Shown here piece by piece: positions 33,323 to 42,680 of a stretch of DNA of 44,466 bases. Origin of the DNA: Caulobacter sp. (GTDB lineage: Bacteria > Pseudomonadota > Alphaproteobacteria > Caulobacterales > Caulobacteraceae); the NCBI GenBank assembly GCA_028291055.1, contig JAQGIP010000096.1, positions 1 through 44,466 on the forward strand. Direction: 5' to 3'. Positions within the stretch are counted from its first letter, which is position 1. The number at the start of each line of letters is the position of its first letter. The position numbers and the translations under genes are program-made. Below the pieces are notes generated by a model. That model saw only the letters and a program-made list of their open reading frames with translations. It had not been told where the DNA came from and made no database searches.

Positions 33323-35503
33323 CTAGGTCTTCGGCTGATAGCCCTTCTTCCCCATCTGCCAGTACAAAAACGCCAGCTGGTCGGCCAACTCCCGGTCGCG
33401 CTGGCTCTTGGTTGAGCCCATCCCGTGGCCCGCATCGAAGTCCACCAGATACAAGACCGGCCGCCCCGACGCGCTCGCGGCCTGCACATGTGCCGCCATC
33501 TTACCCGGCTGCCAGGGCGCCACGCGCGGATCGTTCATGCCGGAGGTGAACAGGGCGGCGGGATACTTCACCCCCGCCTTCACATGCTGGGTGCTATCGA
33601 CTGCCAGCAGCGCCTCGAACCCCGCCTTGGTCGCCACCGAGCCATATTCCAGCGCATTGGCCGGCCCGTCGGTGCCGTTCTCGCAGCGCAGGGTGTTGCA
33701 GTCGCCCACCCCGCAGAACACCACCCGGAACAGGTCCGGCCGCTGGGTCATGGCCATGCCCACGGTGATGCCGCCGGCGCTGCGGCCTTCGATGGCCAGC
33801 GTGCCCGGCGCGCCATACCTGTTGGCGACCAGATACTCGGCGCAGGCGATCAGGTCCTTGTAGGTGTTGGGCTTGGTCGCCTGCTTGCCGGCCAGGTGCC
33901 AGTCCTCGCCGAACTCGCCGCCGCCCCTCACATGGGCCACCGCATAGACCCCGCCGTCGTCCAGCAGGGTGAAGAAGCGGCTGGCCAGCGCCGGCGCGAG
34001 CGCGATGCCATAGGCGCCGTAGCCGGTGAGCCAGACGGGCGCGGTCCCATCCGGCTTGAAGCCCTTCTTGTGGACGATGGACAGCGGGATCTTCGTGCCG
34101 TCCGCCGCCGTGGCCATCACCTCGTGCGCCTCATAGGCCGACAGGTCGTCGCTCCATGGCGGGATCAGGCTGGTGGGCGTCACGGTCAGGCCGCGCGTCG
34201 TGTAGACGGTCGGCGCCACCACCCAGTTCTGCAGGCCAACCAGGGCGTCCGGCGCGCCTTCGTCGGTGAGCGGGCCGCCCACCGCGCCCTCCAACGGCAG
34301 GGGCAGTTCCTCCAGCTTGCCCGAGGCCAGGTCGAAGCGCCTCACCCGTCCAAGGCCGCCGTCGAGGTCGTGGGTATAGAGGGCCTCCGCCGACAGGCTC
34401 ATGTCCTGGATCACGCGGGGGCCGTGCGCGATTACCACCTTGGCGTGGGCCGCGTCGGGGTTGGACAGGGTGGTTTCCAGCACCTGGTAGCGCGGGGCGT
34501 CCTTGTGGCTGAGCAGGAAGGCGCGGTCGGCGTGGGCCGCGATATTGGAAACCTTGTCGGCCACATCGGCGATCAGCCGCCAGGCCGCGCGGCCCGCGAC
34601 CGCGTCGGACAGGGGCGCGGCATAGAAGGTCTGGTCGGGATCCGCGCCGTGGGAGATTACCGCGAAGGCCCAGGGCGAGGCGACGTTGGCGATCACAAAG
34701 GGCTGGTCCACCGGCGTCACGGCCGGCGAGCCCGCCACCCCCGTGCCGATCAGCGCCAGGTCCTGTTCGGGATTGGTCCCCAGCCGGTGCAGCAGGGCGC
34801 GGCTGTTCTGGTATTTGTCGGTCTCCACGGCGCCCGCGCCCAGCAGCACATAGCGGTTGTAGAAGAAGCCCGAGCCGTCCGGCAGCCAGCTGGGGAAGCC
34901 GGATTCGCAGCGGTCGATCTTGTCCGGCGCATAGACGCCCGTCGCCACGTCCAGCACATGGATGACGCTGTTTTCGGAGCCGCCCGGCGACAGGCCCACG
35001 GCGATCTTGGAGCCGTCGGGCGAAGGGGCGAAATAGTCGATGGCGTAGTGGGGCCCGTCGGTGGGGATCTTGTCGGGATCGACCAGCACGCGTTCGGGCC
35101 CGCCGACGCCCTGGCGCACATAGAGGCGGTAGCTGTTCTCGCCCGGATTGCGCTTCATGTAGAAGACGCGCCCGCCGGCCAGCTTGGTCCCGGTCACCGA
35201 GGCCCCGCCACCGGTATGGGCGGCGATACGTTTCTGGAGGTCGTCGCGCCCGGGGATGGCGTCCAGCTCCTGGCGCGCATAGGCGCTCTCGCCCTTGGCC
35301 CAGGCCACGAACCTGGGGCCCGTGCGGTCCTCCATCCAGCGGTAGTTGTCGGTGATCCTGGTCCCGAAATAGTCGTCCACCACCGGCTCGACGGCGGCCA
35401 CCGGCGGGCGAAGTACCCGGGCGGGCTCGGTGGCTCTGGCGAGCGCGGGGACCAGGGGCGCGGCGGCCAGGCCCAGAGCGACGAAACGGCGTGTCGGACG
35501 CAT
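33323..35503 (-). CDS. Prolyl oligopeptidase family serine peptidase (S9A)
   Basis: 726 aa from ATG 35503; 17 upstream codons lack a ribosome-binding site. The signal peptide is MRPTRRFVALGLAAAPLVPA, with a twin-arginine look (TRRFVAL), so export to the periplasm is expected. The N-terminal S9 beta-propeller follows (VDDYFGTRITDNYRWMEDRT at the start, repeated blades ~100-420). C-terminal alpha/beta hydrolase with triad Ser575 (EGRSAGG), Asp658 (GMNDPRV) and His693 (DAGHGMGST). The GGGEFGEDWHLAGK segment is typical of S9A enzymes, which cut short peptides after proline. Stand-alone gene; an inverted repeat abuts each end. Oligopeptidase B is less likely from the YGIALAP/GGEFG context. Confidence 0.95.
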   Translation of the reverse strand: MRPTRRFVALGLAAAPLVPALARATEPARVLRPPVAAVEPVVDDYFGTRITDNYRWMEDRTGPRFVAWAKGESAYARQELDAIPGRDDLQKRIAAHTGGGASVTGTKLAGGRVFYMKRNPGENSYRLYVRQGVGGPERVLVDPDKIPTDGPHYAIDYFAPSPDGSKIAVGLSPGGSENSVIHVLDVATGVYAPDKIDRCESGFPSWLPDGSGFFYNRYVLLGAGAVETDKYQNSRALLHRLGTNPEQDLALIGTGVAGSPAVTPVDQPFVIANVASPWAFAVISHGADPDQTFYAAPLSDAVAGRAAWRLIADVADKVSNIAAHADRAFLLSHKDAPRYQVLETTLSNPDAAHAKVVIAHGPRVIQDMSLSAEALYTHDLDGGLGRVRRFDLASGKLEELPLPLEGAVGGPLTDEGAPDALVGLQNWVVAPTVYTTRGLTVTPTSLIPPWSDDLSAYEAHEVMATAADGTKIPLSIVHKKGFKPDGTAPVWLTGYGAYGIALAPALASRFFTLLDDGGVYAVAHVRGGGEFGEDWHLAGKQATKPNTYKDLIACAEYLVANRYGAPGTLAIEGRSAGGITVGMAMTQRPDLFRVVFCGVGDCNTLRCENGTDGPANALEYGSVATKAGFEALLAVDSTQHVKAGVKYPAALFTSGMNDPRVAPWQPGKMAAHVQAASASGRPVLYLVDFDAGHGMGSTKSQRDRELADQLAFLYWQMGKKGYQPKT

Positions 35504-35642
35504 GGATGATCCCCAGTGACCGGGGAGATGTAGCAGAGGTCCGGCCGCCCTCAAGAGTCTTGAAGTTCGCGCCGCCCGGGGTCCGGACTCTCAGTAGATT
35601 GCCGCCGGGGTGCGCTGGGCGGAGCGCCCCATCCCCCACTAT

Positions 35643-35781
35643 CGTCATCCTCGGACTTGTTCCGAGGACCCCTCTCTCGGCAACCCACCGGCGTCGTGTG
35701 AAGGGCGGATCGGCCAAGGCTACCCCTTAGCCAAGGATGACGGCGGACGCAGGGGTCCTCGGAACAAGTCCGAGGATGACG
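35643..35781. repeat. Inverted-repeat element, perfect 31-bp arms (CGTCATCCTCGGACTTG family)
   Basis: Arm 35643-35673 is the exact reverse complement of 35751-35781, with 77 bases between. It lies in the 365-bp gap between the peptidase start and the EipA stop; apart from this element and the hairpin at 35837 I see nothing there. Each arm contains the palindrome TCCTCGGACTTGTTCCGAGGA. This repeat family is common in alphaproteobacterial intergenic DNA. Element length (139 bp) matches the ones at 667 and 3405. Confidence 0.9.
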
Positions 35782-35836
35782 TCTGAGAGGGAGGAAGGCC
35801 GGGCGGACAACCTGTCGATCAGCAACACCTGGAGCA

Positions 35837-35859
35837 CCGCTCCGATTCAATCGGAGCGG
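35837..35859 (-). terminator. Hairpin after the EipA gene
   Basis: Perfect 10-bp stem CCGCTCCGAT / ATCGGAGCGG with a 3-base loop, beginning 9 bases after the EipA stop on the minus strand. There is no T-run on the minus side, so termination may need Rho, or the hairpin may protect the 3' end. Confidence 0.55.
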
Positions 35860-35868
35860 ACGGGCCGC

Positions 35869-36495
35869 CTAGAACGGGTTGTAGTGGCGCGTGCGGCTAT
35901 AGCTCAGGTAGCCGACGTTGGCGCCGAGCCGCAGGCCGACGCCGGCGCGCATGGGGGCCAGGGTGATGTCGTCGGCCTTGGCGTAGTTCACGCCGATGCC
36001 GGCCACCAGATAGGCGGTGCCCTCCACGCCCGGGAAGCGGCGGAAGATGGCGTCGGGGTATTGCAGGTTATAGCAGAGCGTGAAGACCCGGCTGGCGTTG
36101 CCGCCCCAATCCCAGCCCACCGACGGGCCCTGCCAGAAGATCTGCTTGGTGTCCTCGCCCTTCATATAGAGCAGGCCCTTGCCGTAACGGCCGCCGAACA
36201 CGAAGGCGCCGGAGCCTTCGGTGCCGGCGATGTAGCCGGTGGGCCGGCCGTTATCCTTGAAGATCCGCTCCACCGCGCCGCCCGCCGCCTCGGCGGTGAC
36301 GCCGAAGAAGTCGGAGGTGGCGCCTACGATCTCGTCGACCGTGTAGGTCTCGCGCGGCGGATGGCCGTCGCGGTCCGCGGGCGGGGGCGGCGGCTGGCGT
36401 TGCGCGCCCTCGTCCACCGTGTGGTCCACCTGCGCCAGGGCGGGCGTGGCGCCCATCGAAACGATCCCGGCGGCGATCAGGGTGCGGCGGTCCAT
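35869..36495 (-). CDS. EipA family cell-envelope protein (DUF1134)
   Basis: 208 aa from ATG 36495, preceded by GGAGATT; an ATG 13 codons upstream is less well placed. Signal peptide MDRRTLIAAGIVSMGATPAL, then a Pro-rich linker (QRQPPPPPADRDGHPP) and the DUF1134 domain from ~residue 48 to the end (ETYTVDEIVGATSDFFGVTA, GGRYGKGLLYMKGEDTKQIF, VFTLCYNLQYPDAIFRRFPG, LRLGANVGYLSYSRTRHYNP). EipA of Brucella is a periplasmic beta-barrel-like protein needed for envelope integrity, and the Caulobacter homologue is also important for the cell envelope. Monocistronic here, with a hairpin at its 3' end. Confidence 0.93.
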   Translation of the reverse strand: MDRRTLIAAGIVSMGATPALAQVDHTVDEGAQRQPPPPPADRDGHPPRETYTVDEIVGATSDFFGVTAEAAGGAVERIFKDNGRPTGYIAGTEGSGAFVFGGRYGKGLLYMKGEDTKQIFWQGPSVGWDWGGNASRVFTLCYNLQYPDAIFRRFPGVEGTAYLVAGIGVNYAKADDITLAPMRAGVGLRLGANVGYLSYSRTRHYNPF

Positions 36496-36651
36496 GGGCA
36501 GAATCTCCGTGGGGAAGCGGCGGCCAGACTCCACGCCCCATGCGGCGTGTTTGAGGCGCGTTCGTTAACGCAACCTTAACCGCGATCCCCGGCGCGGAGC
36601 GAGCCGCACGCCCCGCCTGTGCCGAACTCAGTCGATACGGATCATGCGCCG

Positions 36652-38121
36652 CTAAGCCGGTGCGAAGACCTTGAAGACCGCCACGCGCCCGTCCGGGTCG
36701 ACGCGCATCACGGCGGCCATCCACTGATCCGCCCACATCAGCCGGTAGACGCTGACCTCCTGGCCATCGGCCTTCAGGCTCCGAAGCCGCTCGAATGCGC
36801 TCGGCGCGCCAAGCGGCCCCAGGCTCGCGCGATAGTCCGCCACCGCGGTCGGCGTGAAATACAGGTTCGCGTCCGCCGTCAGCAGGCGCCGGTCCAGCGT
36901 CCCGCTGCTAAGTTGCTCGAACACCCTGTGCGCAAGCGCGAGGTCCTGGGGCCGCACCGCCGCGTCGACGGCGGTCCGCGCGCGCCGGGGATCGGGCTTG
37001 GGCGGCGCCGGCAGACCCAGGATCAACTGTTCGATCTGGTCGGCGATCGCGTTCTGGGCATCGCCGAAGTCGCCGTTCACGCTCACCACGATGGCCGCGT
37101 CGTCGTCGGGATAGATGCGGTTTTCGGTCAGATATCCGTGCTCCGAGCCGGGATGCTCGAGGCGGCGATGCCCGCCGACTTCATCCACGAAGACGCCCAG
37201 GCCATAGGGCGCGGTCTTGCCGCCGGCCAACGGGGCCGCCGTCTGCTGCTCGGCATAGGCCTTCGCCGACAGCAGGCTGTGGTGAAGGACGCCGATGTCC
37301 CACCGGGCGAGGTCCGTGGCGCTCATCGACAGGCCGCCGGCGCCCAGCGCCCAGCCGTCGCCGACGATGGGTGCGGGGCGAAGCGGGCCCAGCGCATATC
37401 GGGTGTAGCCCCGGGCGTCTTGCGCCGAGATCGGGCGGCCCGCGACCAGGGTCGCCGAGGTCATCCCCAGCGGCGCGAAGATCCGTTCGCGCAGGAAGGC
37501 CGCCAGGGGCCGGCCGCTCACGCGCTCCACGATCAGGGCGGCGATCGTGTAGTCGGTGTTGCTGTAGCTCCACTCCGATCCCGGCGGGAAATCCAGGGGC
37601 TGCTTGGCCCAGCGGTCCGCGACCGCCCGCGGCGAGATCGCCCGATGGCCCTCAATGGGCAGGAACTCGCCCTGGAAGAAGCTCTTGTAGCCGGCCGTGT
37701 GCGACAGGACCTGGCGCACCGTGATCCGGTTCGCCTGCGTCAGCTCCGGCATCCAGTGATCGACCGTGTCGTCGAGCGACAGCTTCCCCTCGTCGACCAG
37801 CATGAGCAGGGCGGTGGCCGTCATCTGCTTCGACACCGAGCCGATGTTGTAGCGCGCCGCCGTCGTCGCGGGCCGATCAGGCGAGACCGAGCGGCGCCCA
37901 TAGGCCTTGGCGAAGACGATCTTGCCGCCTCGCACGACGGCGATGGAGGCGCTGGGCACGCCTCGCTGAGCCAGGGCCGCCATGACGCCCTGGTCGATGG
38001 CGCCCTGATCGAGGACGCTCTGATCGAGGACGGCAGGGTCCGGCGGCGTGAAGGACTGTGAAACCGCCGAGCCTGAGAAGGCGAGCGCCCCTGCGGCGAC
38101 CAGACCAACGAACCCGCGCAT
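36652..38121 (-). CDS. Serine hydrolase, beta-lactamase/penicillin-binding fold (class C-like)
   Basis: 489 aa from ATG 38121; an in-frame GTG at 38133 would start inside an operator-like palindrome. Signal peptide MRGFVGLVAAGALAFSGSAV. A small degenerate repeat (VLDQ-SVLDQ-GAIDQG) follows. The catalytic fold has Ser95-x2-Lys98 (IGSVSKQMTA) and Tyr186-Ser-Asn188 (WSYSNTDYT), the SxxK and YxN motifs of the beta-lactamase-related superfamily; the third motif is probably HPGSEHG near residue 328 rather than KTG. A ~110-residue C-terminal extension follows (~380-489). The family includes esterases, D-aminopeptidases and LACTB-like peptidases; beta-lactam hydrolysis is possible but not implied. 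The exported enzyme lies 77 bases after the RND permease on the same strand. Confidence 0.9.
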   Translation of the reverse strand: MRGFVGLVAAGALAFSGSAVSQSFTPPDPAVLDQSVLDQGAIDQGVMAALAQRGVPSASIAVVRGGKIVFAKAYGRRSVSPDRPATTAARYNIGSVSKQMTATALLMLVDEGKLSLDDTVDHWMPELTQANRITVRQVLSHTAGYKSFFQGEFLPIEGHRAISPRAVADRWAKQPLDFPPGSEWSYSNTDYTIAALIVERVSGRPLAAFLRERIFAPLGMTSATLVAGRPISAQDARGYTRYALGPLRPAPIVGDGWALGAGGLSMSATDLARWDIGVLHHSLLSAKAYAEQQTAAPLAGGKTAPYGLGVFVDEVGGHRRLEHPGSEHGYLTENRIYPDDDAAIVVSVNGDFGDAQNAIADQIEQLILGLPAPPKPDPRRARTAVDAAVRPQDLALAHRVFEQLSSGTLDRRLLTADANLYFTPTAVADYRASLGPLGAPSAFERLRSLKADGQEVSVYRLMWADQWMAAVMRVDPDGRVAVFKVFAPA

Positions 38122-38130
38122 GACCGCCCT

Positions 38131-38155
38131 CACAAATTACATTTGTGATACAAAT
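38131..38155. promoter_or_regulatory. Overlapping operator-like palindromes before the serine hydrolase
   Basis: Three alternating half-sites: CACAAATTACATTTGTG (38131-38147, 6-bp arms) overlaps ATTTGTGATACAAAT (38141-38155, 6-bp arms). The core TACATTTGTG is one base from the BlaI/MecI/CopY-type TACANNTGTA consensus. It ends 9 bases before the ATG, a position suited to repression. No blaI gene is in the window. Confidence 0.6.
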
Positions 38156-38198
38156 CCGACGTGAATGCGGCCTTGTCAAGCTTGCGGAGCGGACCGCC

Positions 38199-41100
38199 CT
38201 ACTCTCCCGGATGCGGCGAAACCTCGCCGACATGCCCCTTCTGCGCCGCGAACAGGTGCGCGAAACGCCGCTCCATCCAGCTCTTGAACTGGTCGAGGAT
38301 GGTGAAGACCACCGGCACGAACAGCAGGCTGAGCAGGGTCGAGGTGATCAGGCCGCCGATCACGGCGATGGCCATGGGGCTGCGGAACTCCACATCGGCC
38401 CCGAAGCCCAGCGCCACCGGCAGCATGCCCGCGCCCATGGCCACGGTGGTCATGATGATCGGCCGGGCGCGCTTGTGGGCGGCGTCCATCAACGCCTCGC
38501 GCCGCGTCAGCCCGCGCTTCTGCATGGCCTCCAGGGCGTACTCGACCAGCAGGATGGAGTTCTTGGCCGCGATGCCCATCAGCATCAGGATGCCGATCAG
38601 GGCCGGCATGGACAGGTTGCGCCCGAACAGCAGCAGCATCCCGAACGCGCCGCCGATGGCCAGCGGCAGGGCCATCTGGATGGTGATCGGATGCAGGAAG
38701 CTGCGGAACAGCAGCACCAGCACGACATACATCAGCAAAATCCCGGTGATGAAGGCGAACAGGAAGCCCACCACCATGTCCTGAAGGCTCTCCACCAGGC
38801 CCGAGACCTGCTTGTGCACGCCGGGCGGCAGGGTCTTCCAGGCCGGCAGGGCGTCGATGCGCTTGCTGGCCTCGCCCAGCGCGATGCCGTTCATCTCCGC
38901 GGTGATGGTGGCGCTGCGGCTGCGGTCCAGGCGGTCGATCTGGGAGGGACCGGCGCCCATGGTGATGTTTGCCACGGCCGACAGCGGGGTGGTCGCCCCC
39001 GACGCGGTCGGCACCCGCAGGTTCTGCAGCACGTCCAGCCGCTCGCGGGCGTTTTCGGTCAGGCGGATGCGGATCGGGATCTGGCGGTCGCCGACGCTGA
39101 ACTTGGGCAGCAGCTGATCGGCGTCGCCCAGGGTGGCCACGCGCACGGCCTGGGAAATGGTCCCGGCCGAGACGCCCATCAGCGCCGCCTGATCGGGCTT
39201 GGGGCTGACCAGGATCTCGGGCCGCGCGATGTCGGCGGTGTTGACCACATTCTCCAGGCCGGGAATGCCGCGCACCTGGGTCTCGATCATCCGCGCGCCG
39301 CGCTTCAGCGCCTCGCCGTCATCGCTGGCCAGCAGGGTGGAGATGGTGGAGGACGAGCCGCCGCCCTGGAGGCCATAGGAGATCCGCGCGCCGGGAATGG
39401 CCGTCGCCTCCTGGGACATCTCGCGCTCGAACGCCTGCTGGCCCAGCTTGCGCTTGCCCTTGGGCGTCATGACGATGGTCACCGAGGCGCGGCGCACGTC
39501 GGCCAGCGATCCGCCGCCGCCCGGCCCGTTGACCACGGTGGCCGAGCCGATCGAGGCATAGACCTTGGTCACCTCCGGCCGCGCCTGCAGCTGCCTGGTC
39601 AGCTGGGCCACCACGCGTTCGGTGTCGGCCGGCGTCGAGCCCGGCGGCAGTTCGACCGAGGCGGCGGTCAGCCCCTGGTCGCCGGCCGGGATGAACTCAA
39701 AGGACAGCAGGGGCGCCAGGGCAAACGAGCCGATCAGCGCGACCGTCGCAATGCCGAAGGCAATCCAGCGGTGGTGAATGGACCAGGCCAGGGTGCGCAG
39801 ATAGGGGGCCATCCAGAAGGGATCCGGATGCTCCTTCTTGTCGGCCTTGAGCATGTAGGCGCTCATCAGCGGGGTCAGCATCCGCGCCACCACCAGCGAG
39901 AACAGCACGGAGACGCAGGCGGCGAGCGCGAAGCTCTTGAAGAACTGGCCCGGCATGGAGTGCATGAAGCCGGTCGGCGCGAAGACGGCGACGATGGTCA
40001 AGGTGGTGGCCACCACCGCCAGCCCGATCTCGTCCGACGCCTCGATGGCGGCCGGATAGGGCGCTTTGCCCTCCCGCATATGCCGCACGATATTCTCGAT
40101 CTCGACGATGGCGTCGTCGACCAGGATGCCGATGGTCAGCGACAGGGCCAGCAGGGTGACCACGTTGAACGACTGGTTCATCGGCCCCAGCACCGCGAAG
40201 GTGGGGATGAGCGCCATCGGCATGGCCACGGCGGTGATGAAGGTGGCGCGCCAATCGCGCAGGAACAGGAAGACCACGATGACCGCCAGGATGGCGCCCA
40301 GCCCCAGCGTCTCCATCGACGCCTCGTAACTGTCCTTCACGAAGTCAACGTTGGAGGTGACCTCCTCGATCTTCAGTTCCGGGTGCGCGTCGTCCAGCGT
40401 CTTGACCGCCGCCTGCACCTTCTTGGCCAGGGCGACTTCCGACCCGTCGCGGGTCCGCAGCATGGAAAAGCCGACCACGTCCTCGCCGTTGTAGCGGGCC
40501 AGGCCCCGGGGCTCGCCCCAGCTGTCGACCACATTGCCCACGTCGCCGAGGCGCACCGACTTGCCGCCCGGCAGGCTGATACGCAGGTCCTTCAGCTGCT
40601 GCACGCTGTTGGCCCCGCCCAGGGTGCGGATGGCGCGTTCCTCGCCGCCGATGGTGGCGCGCCCGCCCGGCAGGTCGGCGTTGAAGCTCTTCAGGGTGGT
40701 GGAAATCTGCGCCGCCGTGACCCCGGTCGCGGCCAGGCGGTCGGGGTCCAGCTCCACGCGCATCTCGCGGGTGACGCCGCCGTCGCGGTTGACCTGGGCG
40801 ATGCCGGGGATGGCCAGCAGCACCTTGGTGACATCATGGTCTACGAACCAGCTGCGCTGTTCGGCATTCAGCTGGGGCGCGCGCACCACATAGTAGATCA
40901 GCGGCTGGCCGCTGGATTCCCGGCGTTGCACGACCGGGTCGGGAATGTCGCCGGGCAGGGACGAGCGCACGCTGGCGACGGCGTTGCGCACGTCGTTGGT
41001 GGCCTTCTCCAGGTTGGTTCCGAGATTGAATTCGACCACCGTGGAGGTCACGCCATCGCCCACCGTGGAGGAGATGTGGTGGACGCCGTTGATGCCCGTC

Positions 41101-41318
41101 AGGCTGTCTTCGATGATCCGGGTGACCTGGTTTTCCAGCTCCGGCGGACTGGCGCCCTGTTGCACCGCCGTGACGATGACCACCGGGAAATCGACATCCG
41201 GGAAGTTGTTCACCCGCATGTTCATGAAGCCGAACAGGCCGGTGATGGTCAGCACCGCGAACAGCAGCAGCACCGGAACCGGATTGCGGATCGACCAGGC
41301 CGAGATGTTGCGGAACAT
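38199..41318 (-). CDS. RND efflux transporter permease (HAE1/AcrB-like)
   Basis: 1039 aa, full length for RND pumps. It starts MFRNISAWSIRNPVPVLLLF (first helix) and has the large periplasmic loops after helices 1 and 7. The proton-relay acidic pair is Asp401-Asp402 in LTIGILVDDAIVEIENIVRH of helix 4. Other family blocks: FLRDWRATFITAVAMPMALI, GFMHSMPGQFFKSFALAACV and GILMLMGIAAKNSILLVEYA near the C-terminus. It exports small hydrophobic compounds from periplasm or membrane using the proton gradient, as a trimer with the adaptor and an outer-membrane channel (not encoded here). Its ATG overlaps the adaptor stop by one base (TGATG), so the two are coupled. Confidence 0.96.
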   Translation of the reverse strand: MFRNISAWSIRNPVPVLLLFAVLTITGLFGFMNMRVNNFPDVDFPVVIVTAVQQGASPPELENQVTRIIEDSLTGINGVHHISSTVGDGVTSTVVEFNLGTNLEKATNDVRNAVASVRSSLPGDIPDPVVQRRESSGQPLIYYVVRAPQLNAEQRSWFVDHDVTKVLLAIPGIAQVNRDGGVTREMRVELDPDRLAATGVTAAQISTTLKSFNADLPGGRATIGGEERAIRTLGGANSVQQLKDLRISLPGGKSVRLGDVGNVVDSWGEPRGLARYNGEDVVGFSMLRTRDGSEVALAKKVQAAVKTLDDAHPELKIEEVTSNVDFVKDSYEASMETLGLGAILAVIVVFLFLRDWRATFITAVAMPMALIPTFAVLGPMNQSFNVVTLLALSLTIGILVDDAIVEIENIVRHMREGKAPYPAAIEASDEIGLAVVATTLTIVAVFAPTGFMHSMPGQFFKSFALAACVSVLFSLVVARMLTPLMSAYMLKADKKEHPDPFWMAPYLRTLAWSIHHRWIAFGIATVALIGSFALAPLLSFEFIPAGDQGLTAASVELPPGSTPADTERVVAQLTRQLQARPEVTKVYASIGSATVVNGPGGGGSLADVRRASVTIVMTPKGKRKLGQQAFEREMSQEATAIPGARISYGLQGGGSSSTISTLLASDDGEALKRGARMIETQVRGIPGLENVVNTADIARPEILVSPKPDQAALMGVSAGTISQAVRVATLGDADQLLPKFSVGDRQIPIRIRLTENARERLDVLQNLRVPTASGATTPLSAVANITMGAGPSQIDRLDRSRSATITAEMNGIALGEASKRIDALPAWKTLPPGVHKQVSGLVESLQDMVVGFLFAFITGILLMYVVLVLLFRSFLHPITIQMALPLAIGGAFGMLLLFGRNLSMPALIGILMLMGIAAKNSILLVEYALEAMQKRGLTRREALMDAAHKRARPIIMTTVAMGAGMLPVALGFGADVEFRSPMAIAVIGGLITSTLLSLLFVPVVFTILDQFKSWMERRFAHLFAAQKGHVGEVSPHPGE

Positions 41319-42454
41319 CAGTTGGCTCCCGGGGTCCGCGCCGAAGACGCCGAGGGCGGCGGCTGGGCCGCGCGCGCGGCGACCCGCACGTGGTCGCCGT
41401 CGGCCAGGAAGCCCGCCCCGTCGGTGGCCACCCGCTCGCCGGCGTTCAGGCCCGAGGTCACCTCCATCAGGTCACCCGACTTGGCCCCGGTCTGCACCTG
41501 GCGGTAGTGGGCGATGTTCTGGGCGTCGATGACGAACAGGCCCGGCTTGTTGTCGCGATAGAGAATCGCCCCCTGGGGCGCCGTCAGCGCCGGCAGGGCG
41601 CCGACATTGATCTGGCCGTTGGCGAACATGCCGGGCCGGAATCCGCCGGGCGAGGTCAGCGCGATCCGCGCCAGCCCGACGCGCGTCTGGGGGTCCACTT
41701 CCGGCGTGATGACCCGCACCGCGCCGCTCATCCGGCCCACCTGGTCCGACGAGATCGTCCCCGCCATGCCCGGATGCAGCAGCGCCAGCTGGGTTTCCGG
41801 CACCTGGGCCGCCAGCTCGAGCCGGCCATCGCGCACCAGGGTGAACAGCTCGGCGCCCGCCGTGACGATCTGGCCCTTCACCACCTTGCGGCTGGTGATC
41901 AAGCCGGACACCGGCGCCCGCACGGAAGCCTGCGCCAGCCGCGCCCGCGCCGCGCCCAGCGCGGCCTGGGCCGAGACCAGGTTGGCCGACGCCGTGCCTT
42001 GGGCGGCCACCTTCTGGTCGAGGGCGGCCTTGGCCAGATAGCCCTTCGCGTTCAGCTCCTGGCTGCGGGCCAGGTCGGATTCGGCCTGGGCCAGGGTCGC
42101 CTTGGCGCTGACCACGCCGGCCTCCGCCTGCTTGACCGAGGCGATCAGCACGCTGGCGTCCATCTGCACCAGCAGCTGGCCCTGCTTCACCCAGCTGCCC
42201 TCGTCGGCCAGCACCTGCACGGCGGTCAGCCCGCCGGTCTCCGCGCCCACGGCGACTTCCTGCCAGGCGGTGATGGTGCCCGACGCGTCCACCGTGCGCG
42301 GCAGCAGCGTCTGCTGGGCGGTGGCGACGCTGATGGTCAGGGCGGCGCGCGGCGCGGCGGCCGCGGCGTCCTTCTTCTTGCCGCAGGCGGCCAGCGGCAG
42401 GGCCAGGATGATGGCCACGGCGAAGGCCGCCCGGATAGTACGGGTGCGTTGCAA
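41318..42454 (-). CDS. RND efflux periplasmic adaptor, lipoprotein (HlyD/MFP family)
   Basis: 378 aa from TTG 42454, chosen because AGGAAG lies 7 bases upstream; an in-frame TTG at 42475 would add seven residues and has no such site. N-terminus: MQRTRTIRAAFAVAIILALP followed by LAAC, a lipobox with lipidated Cys24. Then a barrel-sandwich hybrid half (VAVGAETGGLTAVQVLADEG), the helical hairpin (~95-165, AEAGVVSAKATLAQAESDLA), the second lipoyl half (SVRAPVSGLITSRKVVKGQI), and beta-barrel and membrane-proximal domains (GGFRPGMFANGQINVGALPA). It bridges the RND permease to an outer-membrane factor. First gene of the pump operon, translated just ahead of the permease. Confidence 0.93.
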   Translation of the reverse strand: MQRTRTIRAAFAVAIILALPLAACGKKKDAAAAAPRAALTISVATAQQTLLPRTVDASGTITAWQEVAVGAETGGLTAVQVLADEGSWVKQGQLLVQMDASVLIASVKQAEAGVVSAKATLAQAESDLARSQELNAKGYLAKAALDQKVAAQGTASANLVSAQAALGAARARLAQASVRAPVSGLITSRKVVKGQIVTAGAELFTLVRDGRLELAAQVPETQLALLHPGMAGTISSDQVGRMSGAVRVITPEVDPQTRVGLARIALTSPGGFRPGMFANGQINVGALPALTAPQGAILYRDNKPGLFVIDAQNIAHYRQVQTGAKSGDLMEVTSGLNAGERVATDGAGFLADGDHVRVAARAAQPPPSASSARTPGAN

Positions 42455-42680
42455 AATCTGGCTTCCTATCCCCAAGACCGCCAGCAGGGAGAAGCTCGGC
42501 GGCCCAGCCTAAAGTTCCCGGCCTCTACTTAGGGCCGTGGCCGTGGGACGCAAGGTGAACAGGCGCCGCAGGGCCGAAAGCTTCGCCACCGGGGCGAGTG
42601 GGCAACACCTTCCCTGATGGGTGGCTGCCGGACCTGCCCTGCCTACACGGGGAAACCGTGAATTGGCGGAAGGCCGCTTT

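Noticed and set aside
33036..33489. Short open frames over the inverted repeat near 33081-33321
   Set aside because: Their sequence is created by the palindromic blocks; no start signals or family resemblance.
38145..41507. 1120-codon open frame on the plus strand, antisense to the RND permease
   Set aside because: It is an Asp/His/Gln/Arg/Gly-rich shadow produced by high GC at third positions; the minus-strand frame encodes an unmistakable RND pump.
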